In this document: positions 1 to 13,685 of the stretch, one piece after another
How positions within the stretch are numbered: position 1 is the first letter of the stretch
How the letters are laid out: each line of letters starts with the position of its first letter
NCBI GenBank assembly: GCA_030674185.1
Contig: JAPXFY010000018.1
Span: 49,677,737 to 49,741,736 of the forward strand
Reading direction: 5' to 3'
Length of the DNA stretch: 64,000 nucleotides
Origin: Monoplex corrugatus
Lineage: Eukaryota; Mollusca; Gastropoda; Littorinimorpha; Ranellidae
The notes under the pieces: generated by a model
Seen by the model: the letters and a program-made list of their open reading frames with translations, nothing else
What the model was told of the DNA's origin: nothing
Database searches by the model: none
Program-made: the position numbers and the translations under genes

Positions 1-31
1 GTGTGTGTGTGTGATGTGTGTGTTGTGTGTG

Positions 32-62
<31 letters not shown>
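1..62. repeat. GT microsatellite at the window edge
   Basis: Imperfect (GT)n with GTGTTGT interruptions; continues off the left end. Confidence 0.95.
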
Positions 63-67
<5 letters not shown>

Positions 68-1235
68 AAAAAAAACATGTTTATAAATTTACTGCCAAGT
101 TCAGTGCAACATACACCTCACTCAAAATAAATAAATCAGTAACTGTAGATCATCCATTTACAAGGAAGTAAATTTTGGCAAGATTCAGAGTTGATCTGAA
201 CATATTGTAATTTGTTAAATATTGACTGATGTTATTTTTACATCGGTGATAATTTTTCAATTGTTGACGTTTGTTAGAGCATGTTGACAAATTTGATGTG
301 ACCTTTAATGTAGGCCGGTTACAAGCATCACAAAATTGAATTGGCTAAAGAACTAACATCAGTCTTAAAACGTTTTGTTTGCTGTTATTGTTGTTTAGAA
401 GTTTACCCATTACATTTCTGAGCTGACCAAGTTTCTTGCATGTCAGTGAAAGTATGCTAAAGAGTTTCTTTAGTGAAAGTATGCTGAAGAGTTTCTAAAA
501 ACTTTTGGGTGAGAGTGTCTGCTTGCTCATTGAGTAATCATCACAAACAGATCGACTTTTTCTGTCAAAATGTCCCACAAATGTAGAATACAGTGTAATG
601 TTGTGATTACCGGTATATGATTTTAGACACATTTTAAAACAACTGTAATTAGATTTGTGATACATTTGTTTGTTGATAATTACATATACATCTGCTTTTG
701 ATTTTTGTGTAGATATTAGGTGTTAAATAATTATGTATAATGCATATTGTTTAATATATGGCTGTTTTGGAAATAAAACAGACATACGCCTGTTGCTATG
801 AGAAGTGTGTGTGTGTGTAAGAGTTACTTTCTGTGTGTTATGTATGTGTGTGTGGAGAAGGGGGAGAGATTGAAACATTGCCAGCTCGGCAACTGAGTGA
901 CTCCAATAAGGGAATTTGATTTTATTCATGCAGTCATCTTGGCGGCTGACTGACACCAGTAAGGGAATCTGATTTCATTTATTGAAATCAATTGATTCTG
1001 ACAAGAAGACAAGAGAATAAATACAAACTGCCCCCTGTCAATTGTCAAACATTCATAAAATTCAACCTTTCACAAAATTCGACCTATGTTGCATTAGATA
1101 AAATTTACACTTGCATATGAATACTCAAGCATAGTGCATCTGGAGAAGGTTCTATGAAATTGCTGAAAGCTTGTAACCAACACACTGACAACAATAACAA
1201 CAACAATAACAAACAGTTTCTGCAAGGATCAGTCA
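63..1235. other. Non-coding flank
   Basis: AT-rich, no gene seen. A two-copy imperfect direct repeat lies at 893-930 and 945-983 (core AAGGGAATYTGATTT) and short GT runs at 807-855. Confidence 0.7.
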
Positions 1236-1239
1236 ATGT

Positions 1240-1770
1240 GTTTTTCTTTAGATTCTTTTATCATATTCCAACATGCAGTAATTAGCATATCCAAATGGAC
1301 ACAATACCTAAGAAATAACTTGTTGATGTTATGGCTGGCCATCAACTTGCTCTTCTCAGTGCTGATTTCCATGCCATATCTTCTTGATGTTTCATCTGGT
1401 CTTTTAACAAGCTTAGTGAGTTCTTGCTCACTGTCTGCTATGCCATCAATGTCATCTGTGAAGTGAAGGTTTGTGATGGTTCTTCCTTCAGAGCTGGCTG
1501 TGCTGGTATAATCTTTAAAGTATGTCAGTCACAATACATTCCAGGAAAAGTTTGGGAGACAGAAGGCAGTTTGGACAAACTCCAGCCAAAATATGGAATC
1601 ACACTCCAACAGCAACCTGTGTAAATACTGCATTGGTTGCTTTGGTGCATAGTTGCTGGATGGTGTTGATTAGGTTTTGTCTAGTGTTAAACTTCTTCAG
1701 TGTAGTCCACAGTGCCCTTTCCAGACTCTCTAAAAATGCCTTCTTGAACTCTGTGAAGATGTGATAGAAC
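1240..1770 (-). pseudogene. RTE-like LINE reverse transcriptase relic
   Basis: The minus strand reads, across stops and frameshifts, a decayed palm domain of an RTE-type non-LTR element: TEFKKAF near 1759-1740, a VCPNCLLSP-like block (family VRQGCLLSP), then FTDDIDGIADSEQELTKLV in place of the FADDIDGL catalytic motif, and YGMEISTEKSKLMASHN. Many stops show it is long dead. The order of motifs fixes orientation and family level. Confidence 0.8.
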
Positions 1771-1804
1771 TACCTCTGAACATCAGATTTGCATGTTAAA
1801 AATA

Positions 1805-1890
1805 TTGTAAGCCATCTCATTGTTTGGTGGCTTATGGAAATAAAGAAATATCTAGCATACACACAGGAGTATGACTGCCTATATTAATAA
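1805..1890 (+). mobile_element. SINE fragment (body of family A)
   Basis: Contains the block TTTGGTGGCTTATGGAAATA ... GGAGTATGACTGCCTA, shared with the fuller copies at 10.9, 33.0 and 38.6 kb. It is a truncated, diverged copy. Confidence 0.55.
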
Positions 1891-2109
1891 TAGTAATAAT
1901 GGATACTCACAAACTATCCAGAAAACTTCTTAAGGTGTCTTACAAAAAGAAATGATAAGATACAAAGTATAAATGTAAAAACAAAAAGATATGATAAGAT
2001 ACAAAACAGATGGATATAATATATACAAAATTCTGCATCACATGGTGAATCAATATCATACATGCTAAAATGCACCTGGCAAACTATACATATATAGATT
2101 TACACACAT

Positions 2110-2492
2110 GCAATGCCCGCAGTCATTATTCAGGAGGAACACACACATACACATCTGCGTACATATTTCATTACATTCACATATTCACTACAAGCATACT
2201 TATATAGTCAAACATATCACACATGTCGAGATTTGCGCTATATAAATATTGTAATTATTATGTATGCATGTGCGTACGTATGTATGTATGTATGTGTATA
2301 CGCTTAGATTTATGTATGTATGTACGTATGCATGTATACGCTCAGCTTAGATTTATGTATGTAAGCATGTATGTATGCATGTATACGCTCATATGTATGT
2401 AGGTATGTATGCATGTATACGCTCAGCGCTTAGATTTGATTTTATCAAGATTTTGCGCTATATAAATAAAATATATTATTATTATTATTATA
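2110..2492 (+). mobile_element. LINE 3' ends with TATG-repeat expansion
   Basis: Two copies of the L2-like LINE 3' terminus (GCGCTATATAAATATTGTAA at 2234-2253; a second at 2455-2472 ending in (ATT)n) frame a TATG/GCATGTATACGCT tandem region (2262-2430). Only 3' tails remain, no RT coding sequence. Confidence 0.7.
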
Positions 2493-2509
2493 TGTATAAA
2501 AGCACACAT

Positions 2510-3300
2510 TGCTTAGATGGATTTAGAGTTTGTTCATTAGGGATTCATCATACTCAGACAATTCTATATGTGCTTCACCCAAATCTGCCAGCAATTATCT
2601 GGCAGACTCCCTGAGCCTGCACAAAACCCTACATACTGACAAGGTCTTGAACTGAGAATGATGGAAATATTAAGATGGTCAGGAAACAGGCCAGTGTTTG
2701 ATGTTGTGGTCTGGGGTTAAACTCAAAGATACCAGATCTTAAGTCCATGGTTCTATCAAAAGACCCAACAACCTGCATTAGATGGGCATGCTATACAACC
2801 AGACCTATTGCTGATAGAAAAATCTGAAGTCCAGATTTAAAAGAGGTGAGGGAGTCATCTCAGTGTATTGGATGTTGTCAGGCAGTCTGTTCTACATCAG
2901 TGGAGCTTGATGAGAAAAAGATCTTTCTCCAAAAGTGTTAGTCCTGGCATGAGTTATCCTGAGAAGTTGAGCAGAGCTGGCAAGGTAGAGTATAGATGTA
3001 GAAGAGTTCAGAAAGATACTCTGATACAGAGCCACTGACGGCAAAAAATGTCAGAGAAGATGGCTTGTATTTTATTTGATCAGAAACAGGCAACCTGTGG
3101 ATAAAACAAAGAAAGGAGAAACAGGATCAGATTTAGAAGCTTTACAACTGAGTTTGGCAGCATTATTTTGGATTCATTTAAGTCTACCTAACAACTAGTT
3201 AGGGAGGCCAACCAAAAGAGAATCACAGTAATCCAACCAAAGGTTTGAAATGTACTGTTGAAAGGACAAAGACTTGTGGTCAAGAGTTACGCCAAGACTG
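2510..3300 (-). pseudogene. Decayed L2-like LINE, RT C-terminus and 3' UTR
   Basis: The minus strand shows YCDSLLVGLPN, IQNNAAKL, RTNTFGERSFSHQAPL, NRLPDNI in the order of an L2/CR1-type RT C-terminus, with several stops. The 3' UTR follows towards 2510 and includes the palindromic CTGCCAGCAATTATCTGGCAG at about 2587-2607. The same 3' UTR recurs at 27.57-27.81 kb and at the end of the 60-bp satellite at 46.7 kb. Confidence 0.75.
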
Positions 3301-3489
3301 AACATAAGAAGAAAAGGCAAACAGGTATGTCATTCATCAGTTTCTAAGTGGAGTGACTCACTGAAAATGGAGTATGCAGACTGTATAATAACATAGTGCC
3401 TGCACTATGTGGTCTAAACAGACAAACGTGCATACACACATGTGACAAAATACTGCAGGGAATGAGAAGAAAAAAAAGAAAAGGAAGAA

Positions 3490-3545
3490 ACAAGATGGCC
3501 AAGCTATTCAAATGGTCTCCCCTTTTCCACGGTGATTTTTCAAAT
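3490..3545 (+). repeat. Dispersed repeat fragment
   Basis: Shares AAGATGGCCAAGCTATTCAA and TGGTCTCCC with the duplicated block in Arl8 intron 2 (11278-11590). Confidence 0.4.
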
Positions 3546-3745
3546 TACTGTGTAGATAATGAACACAAGCTGTATATTTATGTGTATGTATGTGAATGCG
3601 TGCATGATTGTATGTATACATGTGCATGTACACAGATATGTATGCTCATACATATTTTTGCACATTTCATGTGTATGCATATTTATCATATATTTGCTTT
3701 TATTATTGCATTCATATGTCATATTAACATAAAAGCGGTAAAATA

Positions 3746-4075
3746 AGTCTAAAGGGGGAAAAAGGCTCCAGGTTCTATTCTCAGTCACAAATGCATTATA
3801 CCACAAGATCATCAGTGATGATCTGGATACCAGCCTTTTGAATAAGACAATAAACCTAGGTTTTGTGTGTAGCGTAAGCACCACGAAATAGCCCACAGCA
3901 TCCAAAAATTGTCCACGACAAAATTCTGTAGAAAAATCCATTTCAAAGATAAAAAATAAAAATATGCATACAGGAGGGGTGGTGGTAGTAGCAGATTATG
4001 ATGACATGTTTTACCTAGGAAGAGCAACCTGCATTTCACTCACACAATCTCTTGTGACAAAAACAAGGAAATCAA
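3746..4075 (+). mobile_element. SINE family B copy
   Basis: A tRNA-box-B-like GGTTCTATTCTCA at about 3770, then a body with AAATTCTGTAGAAAAATCC and GGAAGAGCAACCTGCATTTC, ending TCTTGTGACAAAAACAAGGA. The layout matches a SINE type I recall as common in marine gastropods. Related pieces lie at 39985-40090 (minus) and 47032-47300. Confidence 0.6.
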
Positions 4076-4079
4076 TAAA

Positions 4080-4639
4080 TGAAATCAAACCCCTGATCTC
4101 ACACTGCCACTTGTAAGCCAACAAAGACTATGTAATGATTTGTAATTGCATACTCTGTTCTTGTGGGCAGTTTTTGTGTCCTTTCCATGCCTTTATTTAT
4201 TTGGTCTGCTTGATGCGCAAATAACAGACCACTGAATTATTGTTATTTCCTTGTTTGTTAAGCTCATTTTATTAGTTAAGCTCAACTTCATTGAACTTTG
4301 ATCTTTTATCCAGTTGTCTTTTGGACACAATAATGTCTGTATCAGAACTTTGTTTGCTGATGTTAGTACAGCAAAATTATATTAAATATCTTATTGTCAT
4401 TATTTCTTGAAATATTTACTGATAAAAATTCGTATAATCTGTCCGTATGAATGCCATCTGCATTTGTTGGATTTGTTAACAAAAAACTCATACAGTATGG
4501 GGAAGCATGAAAACCTGGGAAACACGACACACTTCATGACTGCCTTTGTTTATCAATGTAACTGCGAATGATGACTCAAACCGACTTATTTTGCTCTATT
4601 TTATGAGTACGCATGAGTGTGCGTCATGATCAGTTATTA
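4080..4639. other. Unique AT-rich sequence upstream of Arl8
   Basis: No repeat or coding block recognised. Confidence 0.6.
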
Positions 4640-4762
4640 TTTACGTGACACGGATTGTTTCCCCTTAACCACTTTGTCATATGATTTCGTTGTTCTTCCG
4701 GTAAAGAGGCGTTCTGTGTGGCTGGTCGTTTTTCGACGTCAAATAATTAATCAAAATTCACA
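4640..4762 (+). promoter_or_regulatory. Arl8 proximal promoter / 5' UTR
   Basis: The 120 bp before the start codon have more CpG than the flanks and carry an ETS-type site CTTCCGG (4695-4701) and a CRE-like GACGTCA (4735-4741). Both are common in TATA-less housekeeping promoters. No TATA box is seen. The transcription start cannot be placed from sequence alone. Confidence 0.45.
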
Positions 4763-4885
4763 ATGTTCGCGTTTTTTCAACGAATATTAGACTGGTTCAA
4801 AAGTCTGTTTTGGAAAGAGGAAATGGAATTGACTTTGGTCGGTTTACAGTACTCTGGAAAGACGACATTTGTCAATGTTATCGCA
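4763..4885 (+). CDS. Arl8: Arl8 coding exon 1
   Basis: Start codon to Ala41, ending GCA|gtaagt (phase 0). It encodes the N-terminal amphipathic helix and the P-loop. The ATG at 4763 fits the conserved family N-terminus ([23 protein letters not shown]). Reading on past 4885 gives unrelated residues, which confirms the donor. Confidence 0.96.
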
Positions 4886-7800
4886 GTAAGTACTGGACTG
4901 ACAAAAATGATTGTTTTAGACCTACTCACCCAGTTCTTACTGGTGACACAATATTACTCGACAGAGAATTTATTGGTGACTTTGTCTGTGGTACTCAAGA
5001 AAGAATACGAACAGTTTGGTTTCATAAGAAAAAAAATACACCTGTCAAACAGTTTCGTGGATAATTCATCTCATCTCTCTGCTCATTCATCTCTGATCAC
5101 TCACTGACTCAGTCACTGTTCAGTCAATCAGTGTTTTGCATTTCTTTTCCAGTATTTGGATTTGATTAGTGACCGACGAGTTGGATAATAAAAATAATAC
5201 TTGGCCTAATATTACCACTGTACTAGTAATGGGCCATATCTGAATGATTTCAATTTAATCAGACCAATTTTCTGTAACATTAGAACACTTCAGTCAATTG
5301 CACGAAAATCATGTAGGCTAATGTGCATCTCCAGCAAAGACGTTTATAAGAATTCTAGAATCTAGGCCTATTTATAACGTCTTTGTTCTCCAGACAGATT
5401 GTCACTCAGACTGACAAGTGAGGTGTCTACACCAGTTTATGCAAAATTCAAGTTTCCGGTTTTTATATGAGTAGGCTAGACAATGAATAATGTTCGAAAC
5501 ATAAATTATTAGACTTTTTTAGTGATACTTATAGTGATAGTACTATTTCTGCCTTTAATATTAGGGTGTATTAACATACACTGTAGGCCTATAAGCCAAG
5601 GAATGAACTGAACTTTGTCATCATTTTTGTTTTAAACCTTTTGACTCCCAAAGTCCCATATTCCTATTTACCAATTGCAAAAACAACCCTTTGACTTCCT
5701 CACCCTGCAGGAAGCTGGTGGATAGGGTGAGTCATGAGAGAGTCGAAGGAACTTAAAAGATAATACCCCCCTCTCCATTTTTGTTTTAAGGATTTTTACT
5801 TACATTTATAATTTTCAAACTATTTGAAAGCCCCTGGCTTGTTGTCAAGATTCATCCAAATCCATTGAGAAAATTTTGAGGTACATTTATGTGTGAGTTT
5901 GTTGGTTGCTGCTCTCTCTAGTCAGTAAAAATGAAATTTGTATTCCCAAACAGCAACACGATGCCCTTTGTTCTTATTATTTATTTCTTTAACAGTACTT
6001 ATGTATTTAAACTTTTTGTGTGCGTATTGACATGTACGTGTGAGAGGAATAGAGGATGAGAAGTCAGGCTAAAGGTCACATGCCTAATGAATGTACAGCT
6101 GTAAATGTGTAGTCTGTCTCTTCATCTTCTTTGTGTATACATAATGTTATATATATAAATTATAATGTATGTGTGTGCACGTGTAGATGAAACAGAGGAT
6201 GAGAACTGGGTCAAGAGTTGCATATCAGACATGTTCATGCAGTATGTGTGTGTGAAGATTTTTGGCTGTGTTTATTATGTGATTTGCTTCCCTTGTATTC
6301 ATTTATGTGATTTGCTTCCCTTCATTCTCTGTGACTAGTCGTTTTGTGGTTCTCAATACTCGTCTGTATATTTTGTTTTATTGTCTGTTGTTAGTGGTGA
6401 ATTGATAAAGGTCTGGCACTGTAAAATGGAAAGGTATGTTTTTGACTCAGGCCATTTGCTTCACAGATATATATGGCTCATTCTTAGAAAGCGTGTACCA
6501 CCAAGGGTGATGTCATTCAGAATATATTTTCATAAAAACTACTGGGTTAAAGTTTACTATGTCAGTTGATTTTTGTTGCTATTCTGTTTAAGAAATATTA
6601 CATATAATTTCAAACAGCAGCTGTGAATGTGTGTGCTGTAATTTTGTGAAAATGCAGCAATGTGTGAATAAAATGTGGGTCTGATTTGGGACATGGCACA
6701 GCATCAGTAACAATCATATGTAAAACTTTTTGCTATAACATTATAAAATGAATTTGTTCATCCATATCTGTTCAGTAAGGATTTGATTTAAATTCCCTGG
6801 AGGGCTTGCTTTAATTGGAATTATAATTTAGAAGTAATCAGAAATACAAAAGTTCATTATAAACGTTACCAATCGTGTCCGATTTTTGCCCTCCAAGATC
6901 GCGGTCGTGCATATCGGTTTGTGCAGAGATACACACCTGCTTGTTGTATAAACTCATAAAAGTAGTTCCAGAAACAGTACAAGCAAAAATTTTAAATCAA
7001 AATCGCTGTAACTTGTAAAAAAATACGATTTTAGTATCATCTTAGTGCGTCGTGTCCGGAATTTAAGGTAACGTTTCAAATCAGAAAAATACTCACTCAC
7101 TCATTAATTTAAAAAGAAACTGCACTATTTTCTCTTGCGTACGACTACCAAATCAGGGGAACTTCGTTCAACTTCCTCTGTTTCTTAATTTTGGGCGCGC
7201 TAGCGACAGCATCGATCAAACGTGTTTGGTGTCCGACATTGTGGCGCTTGTAACAAATAAATGACGAAGAGCACCGACCAACTTTGAGCGGTAAGTTTAG
7301 GCTTATTTCATTATGATTTTGCCTTTTTGATGTAAGTAACGTATTTCACAAGATTTTTTTGTTGTATTTTAATGAAGTGATTTCCTATTTTTGTTGACAA
7401 TGACTGAATGAGGATTACTGGAACCTTCTTGAAAGATTTGATGAGCAACAATTGGACAATGAGATGTCACGCAACTGGCAATTCACTTCATTTTCAACTT
7501 CATTTAGGACTGTGTTAGTCTGTTACATGCAAACCAGTTTAGTTATATCTGTTACATATTTATTGATAAGGAATGCCAGCTAGTAACTTTTTAAACAAAA
7601 TATTTTGATGTCAAGATGGATTTGTCATGGGTTCATTATACTTGTAATACACTACAGAGACAAAAAAAACTGGCATCATTGTTGTGTTTCTAAGAGATAT
7701 CTGACAGTTTTGGTGTTTGTTTTTTTTAAATACTTCATGTTGTATGTTGACTAACACATTTCAGTTAATTTATCAGGTTTTGTGAATTATGTTTTGGACA

Positions 7801-10800
7801 GAAATTTGAAACTTGAAACATGATCACCATGCCTGATTTATTAATTCATTTTCTATTCTTTCGTGTCAAAGTATCAAAGTAAGATTAATCGAGAGCCTCT
7901 TAATCTTACAGTATTGTAGGAATTATCCATTATCCATGAATCAGAATGATTTTACTGACTGTACTTTGTGTCTGTCCTTGTGAGAATGTACAATTGTAAG
8001 AGGGGGGCATCCTGATTCTAAATGAAGTGCTATTTTACAGGCAGATCGCAAGAGGCTGGTGAGGAAGGAAGGCACCATGAAGGATGTAGTGTCCCAGCTG
8101 AAGATGGATATGGCTTTCCTGGCACAGCACTTATTTCATGTTCATTGACAGACCAGCCTGTTTGACAAGAAAATTTCGCCTGCCTTTTTCAGGATGAAAT
8201 TCAGGCAACTCATTCAGTCATTGGCACCATGAGCACCTCACACTAGTCACAGTCCACCCAATTGTGTGCTGTTATGCCTGCAAGGGATGCAAAAGTGACC
8301 AGGATAGTAAGTGTGGTATAAAATAATGAGACTGTCACTGATATAAAAGTTTGATACCTTGAACTGAAATTGGGGTCAACTGACATGTATGTTTGGTCAG
8401 ACTCTGGAGAGTTTGGGTTTCTTCACATCAAGTGCTAGAGAAAGTGGATTCTCCAGCCCTGTTGCCTTCTGGGGGCATTGTGTTTTCTTTCAGACAGTGA
8501 CTTGATGGTGGACAGTTTTGAACAGCCTCCCTGCGTGTGTGTTTTTGTGTGTGTGTGTAACCGAGATCTATTAATACAGAACACACTCTCAGTCGTTTTT
8601 TTTTTAATCTTGAAGATAAGAATTTTGAGTTCATCTTTATATCATCATTACACAAAGGACAAAAGTGCTGTATCTAATGAGCAAATCAAACAAGTGATAG
8701 GCATGCCTGTGTATTCATGTGGTACTTGAACCACAGAACTGTGTTCTTCAGCCTGTTTGGTTTCCATGTTACAAAAGTAATGTTTTTATGGACTAATCCA
8801 GCTCCAGTCACACTAAAAAGATTGGAGATAAGATTTTCTACTAAAAACAACATTGTCTGATCTAAAAGTCAGGAAAAGTGAGCAATAAGTTTGGTTTTCT
8901 ACAGTTTTTTTTTCTGCAACATAAATGTTCAGAAGCGTCTCATAGCTGTTGTTTGTCACGACATTGTGTTTGTTTCATTTATTTATTTATTTACACATGA
9001 AAGGGAACTATTTCTGTTTGTTTGTTATATGACATGATACTGAGCTAAACAAATCTTTGGAAATCTTATTTAGAGTGGATTTATTGATCACATTGGATGC
9101 TGTTTGGTGTCCGGTTACGCGAGTAATGTACGTGCATCTTGCTGCATTTGACCCCCTACATACAAAACATCTGACAAAGAACTATTTTTTTTTTGGCTTG
9201 ATTGCAGAGTTTACATACTATACTTTACAAAACTGTGATCTGAAGCACTTTTATTTTTGTCTGTGTATGTCCCACTTTTGGTACATCTTTTCTGAGAATG
9301 AGCCATATACATATCTGTTTCATAAAATTGTATGTTTTCTATAACTTGTTTGTAATCATTTTTAAGTACATAATACAAAATTTGCACAGTCATCATGAGA
9401 TATATATATAAATGATATACAGTGTACAATCTGTTGAACATTATCTTAAAGCTTGATCAGAAATTTTTATTTGCTAGTCCTCGCATACACTATCATGACT
9501 ATGTGTGGTAGGACTTAAAGCCTCAATTGAAGTAGAAGAAGTCTGTGGATATAACATTATAAGATAAATTCATAATAGAGAAGTATTCATTGTTATTTGT
9601 TATGATCAAAATATGCAGGTGAGCAGTATACTTATGCATAGGTAAAAAAACAACCTACTAATGCATATAGGGGAAAAGTGAACAAAATACATCAGCCAGT
9701 GCATATTGAAAAAAGGGAACAAGAAATGCACATGGTTGGTCATATAGTTCCTGAACATGCCACTTTTATTAATGATGAAATGGCTGCCATGTGGCAGAGC
9801 TGGCGAATGATTGTCCAGAGAGTGGCATTGGTGCTCTGGGTTCCATCCAACACCATTGGTCTTCCTTGTTCACAGAAGGGAAAAAAACGAAAACAGAATG
9901 GACAGTGGACGAAAAATACAGAACTGGAATTATATCAGTGAAATCAAGTAATATTATTATTATCATTATTAGAGTGCATCAAACTGTTCATGCTGTATTT
10001 TTATGCTTCTCGTATGAATTATGATCATGGTGAATGATGGAAAGTAAAGAATGAAATTGTTAAAAGTGATTGTGTCCAGTATGGTTATTTTTTTCAGTCT
10101 GGCCAGTTTAATGAAGACATGATACCCACAGTTGGCTTCAACATGCGCAAAATCACAAAAGGCAACGTCACCATCAAGGTAATCAGTCACCGTTGGACTG
10201 GGAAGGTTCTGATGTGATTTGGGTGTTGTTACTGTTAATGAATACCTTCAGTAGGTCAGATTTTTGTGTTTGTTTATTGTATATCTGTCAAACCAGTAAG
10301 CTATAAGTATAACTTATAAGCTTCTTTGACCAAGTGCATACATATGTCACAGAGATTTATAGCAGGATAGCACACAGCAGATCATAGAACGTAAGATCGT
10401 ATTTGAAAACATATATCAAGGTTAGCATCATACATACCACAGGATCTTCACACATGTATACACACACATCCACTCATGTACACCTACCCACCCACTCACT
10501 CATTCTCATTAATTAAAAACGTAATAGGTTATTAGGTATGTACCTCTCTTTTTCTGTCTCTCCTGGTCAGTCTTATTCTCAGTGTCTTTCTGGCTTGTTT
10601 ACGTCCATTGAACTGTCTCTGTGATTGTTTTTAATGCTTTCATGACAACAGAAAAGTCATTCATTTCGTATTGCTTATAGCCCAGCCGACCACTAGAGCC
10701 ATATATCAGGCTAACACCACGTCAAAACGAAAAGAACAACAACAGAAAAGTACTGTATCATGTGTATGTAAAATTAGTGTACACAATATTGTTCCCAGGC

Positions 10801-11990
10801 CAAACTTGTTTTTATTCTGCTTTAGTTATGGCCATTTGAATGCTCTGTAAATTGTTGGAATAAGATTGCTGCGTGTTTTTAACACAGGTAAGATGGTGCA
10901 GTTGTCACATGGGTAAATGTAAGAATTCCACCTAGGTACCTCTGCCAGGTGGGTAAAGGTTGGAGATTTTTCCATCTATTAGGTCAGCATGTGTGCAGAC
11001 TTGCCAGTACCTAAACCTTCATATGTATATAGACAGTCAAATATACATGTTGAGGGTAGTGTGAATGATGTCAGTGGCTTGTTTATGGAACATGAAAGCA
11101 CAGCATGTACGCCATTGAGGATGGAATGTGCAGGCTGTGCAGCAACATACTGCTTTGCACAATATCGGCAAAACGAAATACATACGTTCATCTAAGAAAA
11201 ATTGAACAATGCACATGCAAGAAGTGATTACAGTCTTGTGAACACAGCTTAATGAGAATTAAAAAAAAAAAAAATCATAAAAGTTGATCTAGATATATGA
11301 AAGTTATTTTTCCAAAGTCATTTGTTTCTAACTTGATCTTTGACTTGAGAAAATAATGTGATAGTTATTAGAAAACAAAACGAAACAAAACAAAATGGTC
11401 AAGCCATTCTAATCTTCTTTTCATATCACTTGAAGTAAATCAAATTTTATTAAAGTTAATCTGGATACAAGTTATAGCATTTTTCCAAAGTCAGTTGTTT
11501 TTCGAACTTGACTTGGACTTGGGGAAAATGACGTGATGGTCATAAGAAAAAATACCCTGGCTATTCTAATGATCTCCCTTTTTCATTAAAAAAAATCGTT
11601 AAAAAATAAAACAAATTTTGTGTGTCTCATGGACACTGACCAATAGCATCTGTTAAAATATAAAATTTGATGTGCATCAAGTACAATAATAGACTGTCAC
11701 ATCATTGAAAAGGGTTGAATTTAAACTGTTGTCAAAAGTTCTTGAGAAAATGGTGTTCACATATTTTCTTTAAAAAGTGTTCTTCATGCACCTTCTTTTT
11801 CAAATGCGCTTATTCAGTTAGTGTAAGCTCTTTTTTGTCCATGTGACTTTGACATTGGTGCTTTACCTTCCAAACTTACACTCTTGCAAGTCGTTAACAC
11901 TAACAGTCCATTTCTTTGACAGAAATTTGGAAAGATCCATCCATAAAGAGCTGACAAAATTTTGTTCGCACATTTTTCGTGATGCACATA

Positions 11991-12041
<51 letters not shown>

Positions 12042-13648
12042 TGTACACACACACACATCACCACCACCACCACCACACCGCACCACACCACACCACACCA
12101 CACCACACACATTTGGTACATATGAAATACAGTGAAAATATTTGTTAAAAAGGGGTATAGGTTGTCCCATAATCCTTTGGTCTTAGGGAGTGAGATTGTA
12201 GAGACCAACTTTTGTCAGGGCCAGGATTATGAAGGTGGTGGCTGTCTGCTCTCTTGTTGCTCTACCTGCCCCAATGCTTAAGAGGAGGGTGGGGTTGCCC
12301 ATTTTTACAGCTGGGTGATTGGAGGCCATGCACTTACAATTTTTCTTGGGCTAGCAGTGAACCCATGTCAGTTTGTGCTAGTAGATTGGAAGGTAGAAAC
12401 TCTGCCTCTAGTCTATGCCAACTAGTCTTCTACTTTGGTTTTAGAAGTTGGAGGGATGAGAGATCAAAACCCAAGAGTGATGTAAGGATTTATTAATGGG
12501 ACAATGTATGCATCATATTACAGCTAAACAGTCTTCACAGGTGTGGAATTACTGTCCCCAGTTAATTTATTCTATATTTATCCACAAAAAGTAGTAAAGT
12601 TGTTGTAATCAAGATTTATACTGCAGTGGTACAAGATATCAGTAGCACAATGAGTCCTAGTCTGTGGTGTTGATTGCTGTCTTTTTGATTCATTCGTTTT
12701 AATAATGTATAAAAAGTGTATGGATTGATCTGGTATTTCCATTCATTTTTATGTTATAATGGTTCTTTGTCTCGATTTTTAGTTATGGGATATAGGTGGT
12801 CAGCCCAGGTTCCGAAGCATGTGGGAGAGATACTGTCGTGGTGTCAATGCAATTGTGTAAGTGCCTGTGATTTTGCATTATTCTGTTTCAAATGTGTAGC
12901 TGCTTTATACTCATTTTTAAACGTAAGCAAGTGCACTAGAGGGCAGTGTATAATGCTCGTATAAGAACTGATATCTCTTTACTATGATTTTTTTCCATGG
13001 ATGCCAGTAAGACTTTCTTAGTCTGGAGCTGGTCAGGTGAGTTTCACTTGAGTTGTAAATACCTTTGAACATTTGAGTTTTGATATATCAGATAAACAAG
13101 AGAATGGACTTGTTTGCTTCAAATGTAATAGTATAAAGCAGACCATTTGTGAAAACATATTTTGTGTGTGTGCAACTTAAATTGCCTTACTTTTGTAAAA
13201 CTTGTTAAAAGTAATGTGGCGTGAAAATTTATCATATGTAGGTTTGTCATTACAATAAAGAGTTCATTTCAGTTTTCTTTTGGACTTTTGACAAGCAAGA
13301 TTATATTGAACATTCTATTGCTTGAGTGATGTAGAATATATTTTGTCCAACAACTGAAGAAAAGTCAGTACCATGTGAAACCTATTTTTGTCATGTTTGT
13401 TGTGATGGCAGGTACATGGTGGATGCTGCAGATCATGACAAACTGGAGGCATCGCGAAACGAGCTGCACAACCTCTTGGACAAACCCCAGCTCCAGGGAA
13501 TTCCCATCCTTGTTCTGGGTAACAAACGTGATCTGGATGGGGCTCTTGACGAGAAGGACCTGATTGAGAGAATGTGAGTGGAAGCGACTTATATCTTTAT
13601 TTCAAGTTTGTATGTAGAATATGTGGTATGTATGTAGCTCTCTCTCAG

Positions 13649-13685
<37 letters not shown>

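Larger units (their letters stand above)
4886..10097 (+). other. Arl8 intron 1 (5.2 kb)
   Basis: Mostly unique AT-rich sequence. It includes a degraded palindromic MITE (5635-5757), a 26-bp tandem duplication at about 6280-6325, and a CpG-rich patch with exon-like signals at 6890-7290 and 8041-8232 (listed separately). No Arl8 coding sequence lies here. Confidence 0.8.
10179..12782 (+). other. Arl8 intron 2 (2.6 kb)
   Basis: Holds a fragment of the minus-oriented retroposon family at about 10660-10740, a SINE (10890-11190), a roughly 150-bp direct duplication (11278-11420 and 11452-11590) with related sequence also at 3490-3545, a CA/CAC microsatellite (11994-12112), and a stretch at 12180-12440 that looks like another dispersed repeat. 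No coding exon was seen. Confidence 0.75.
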
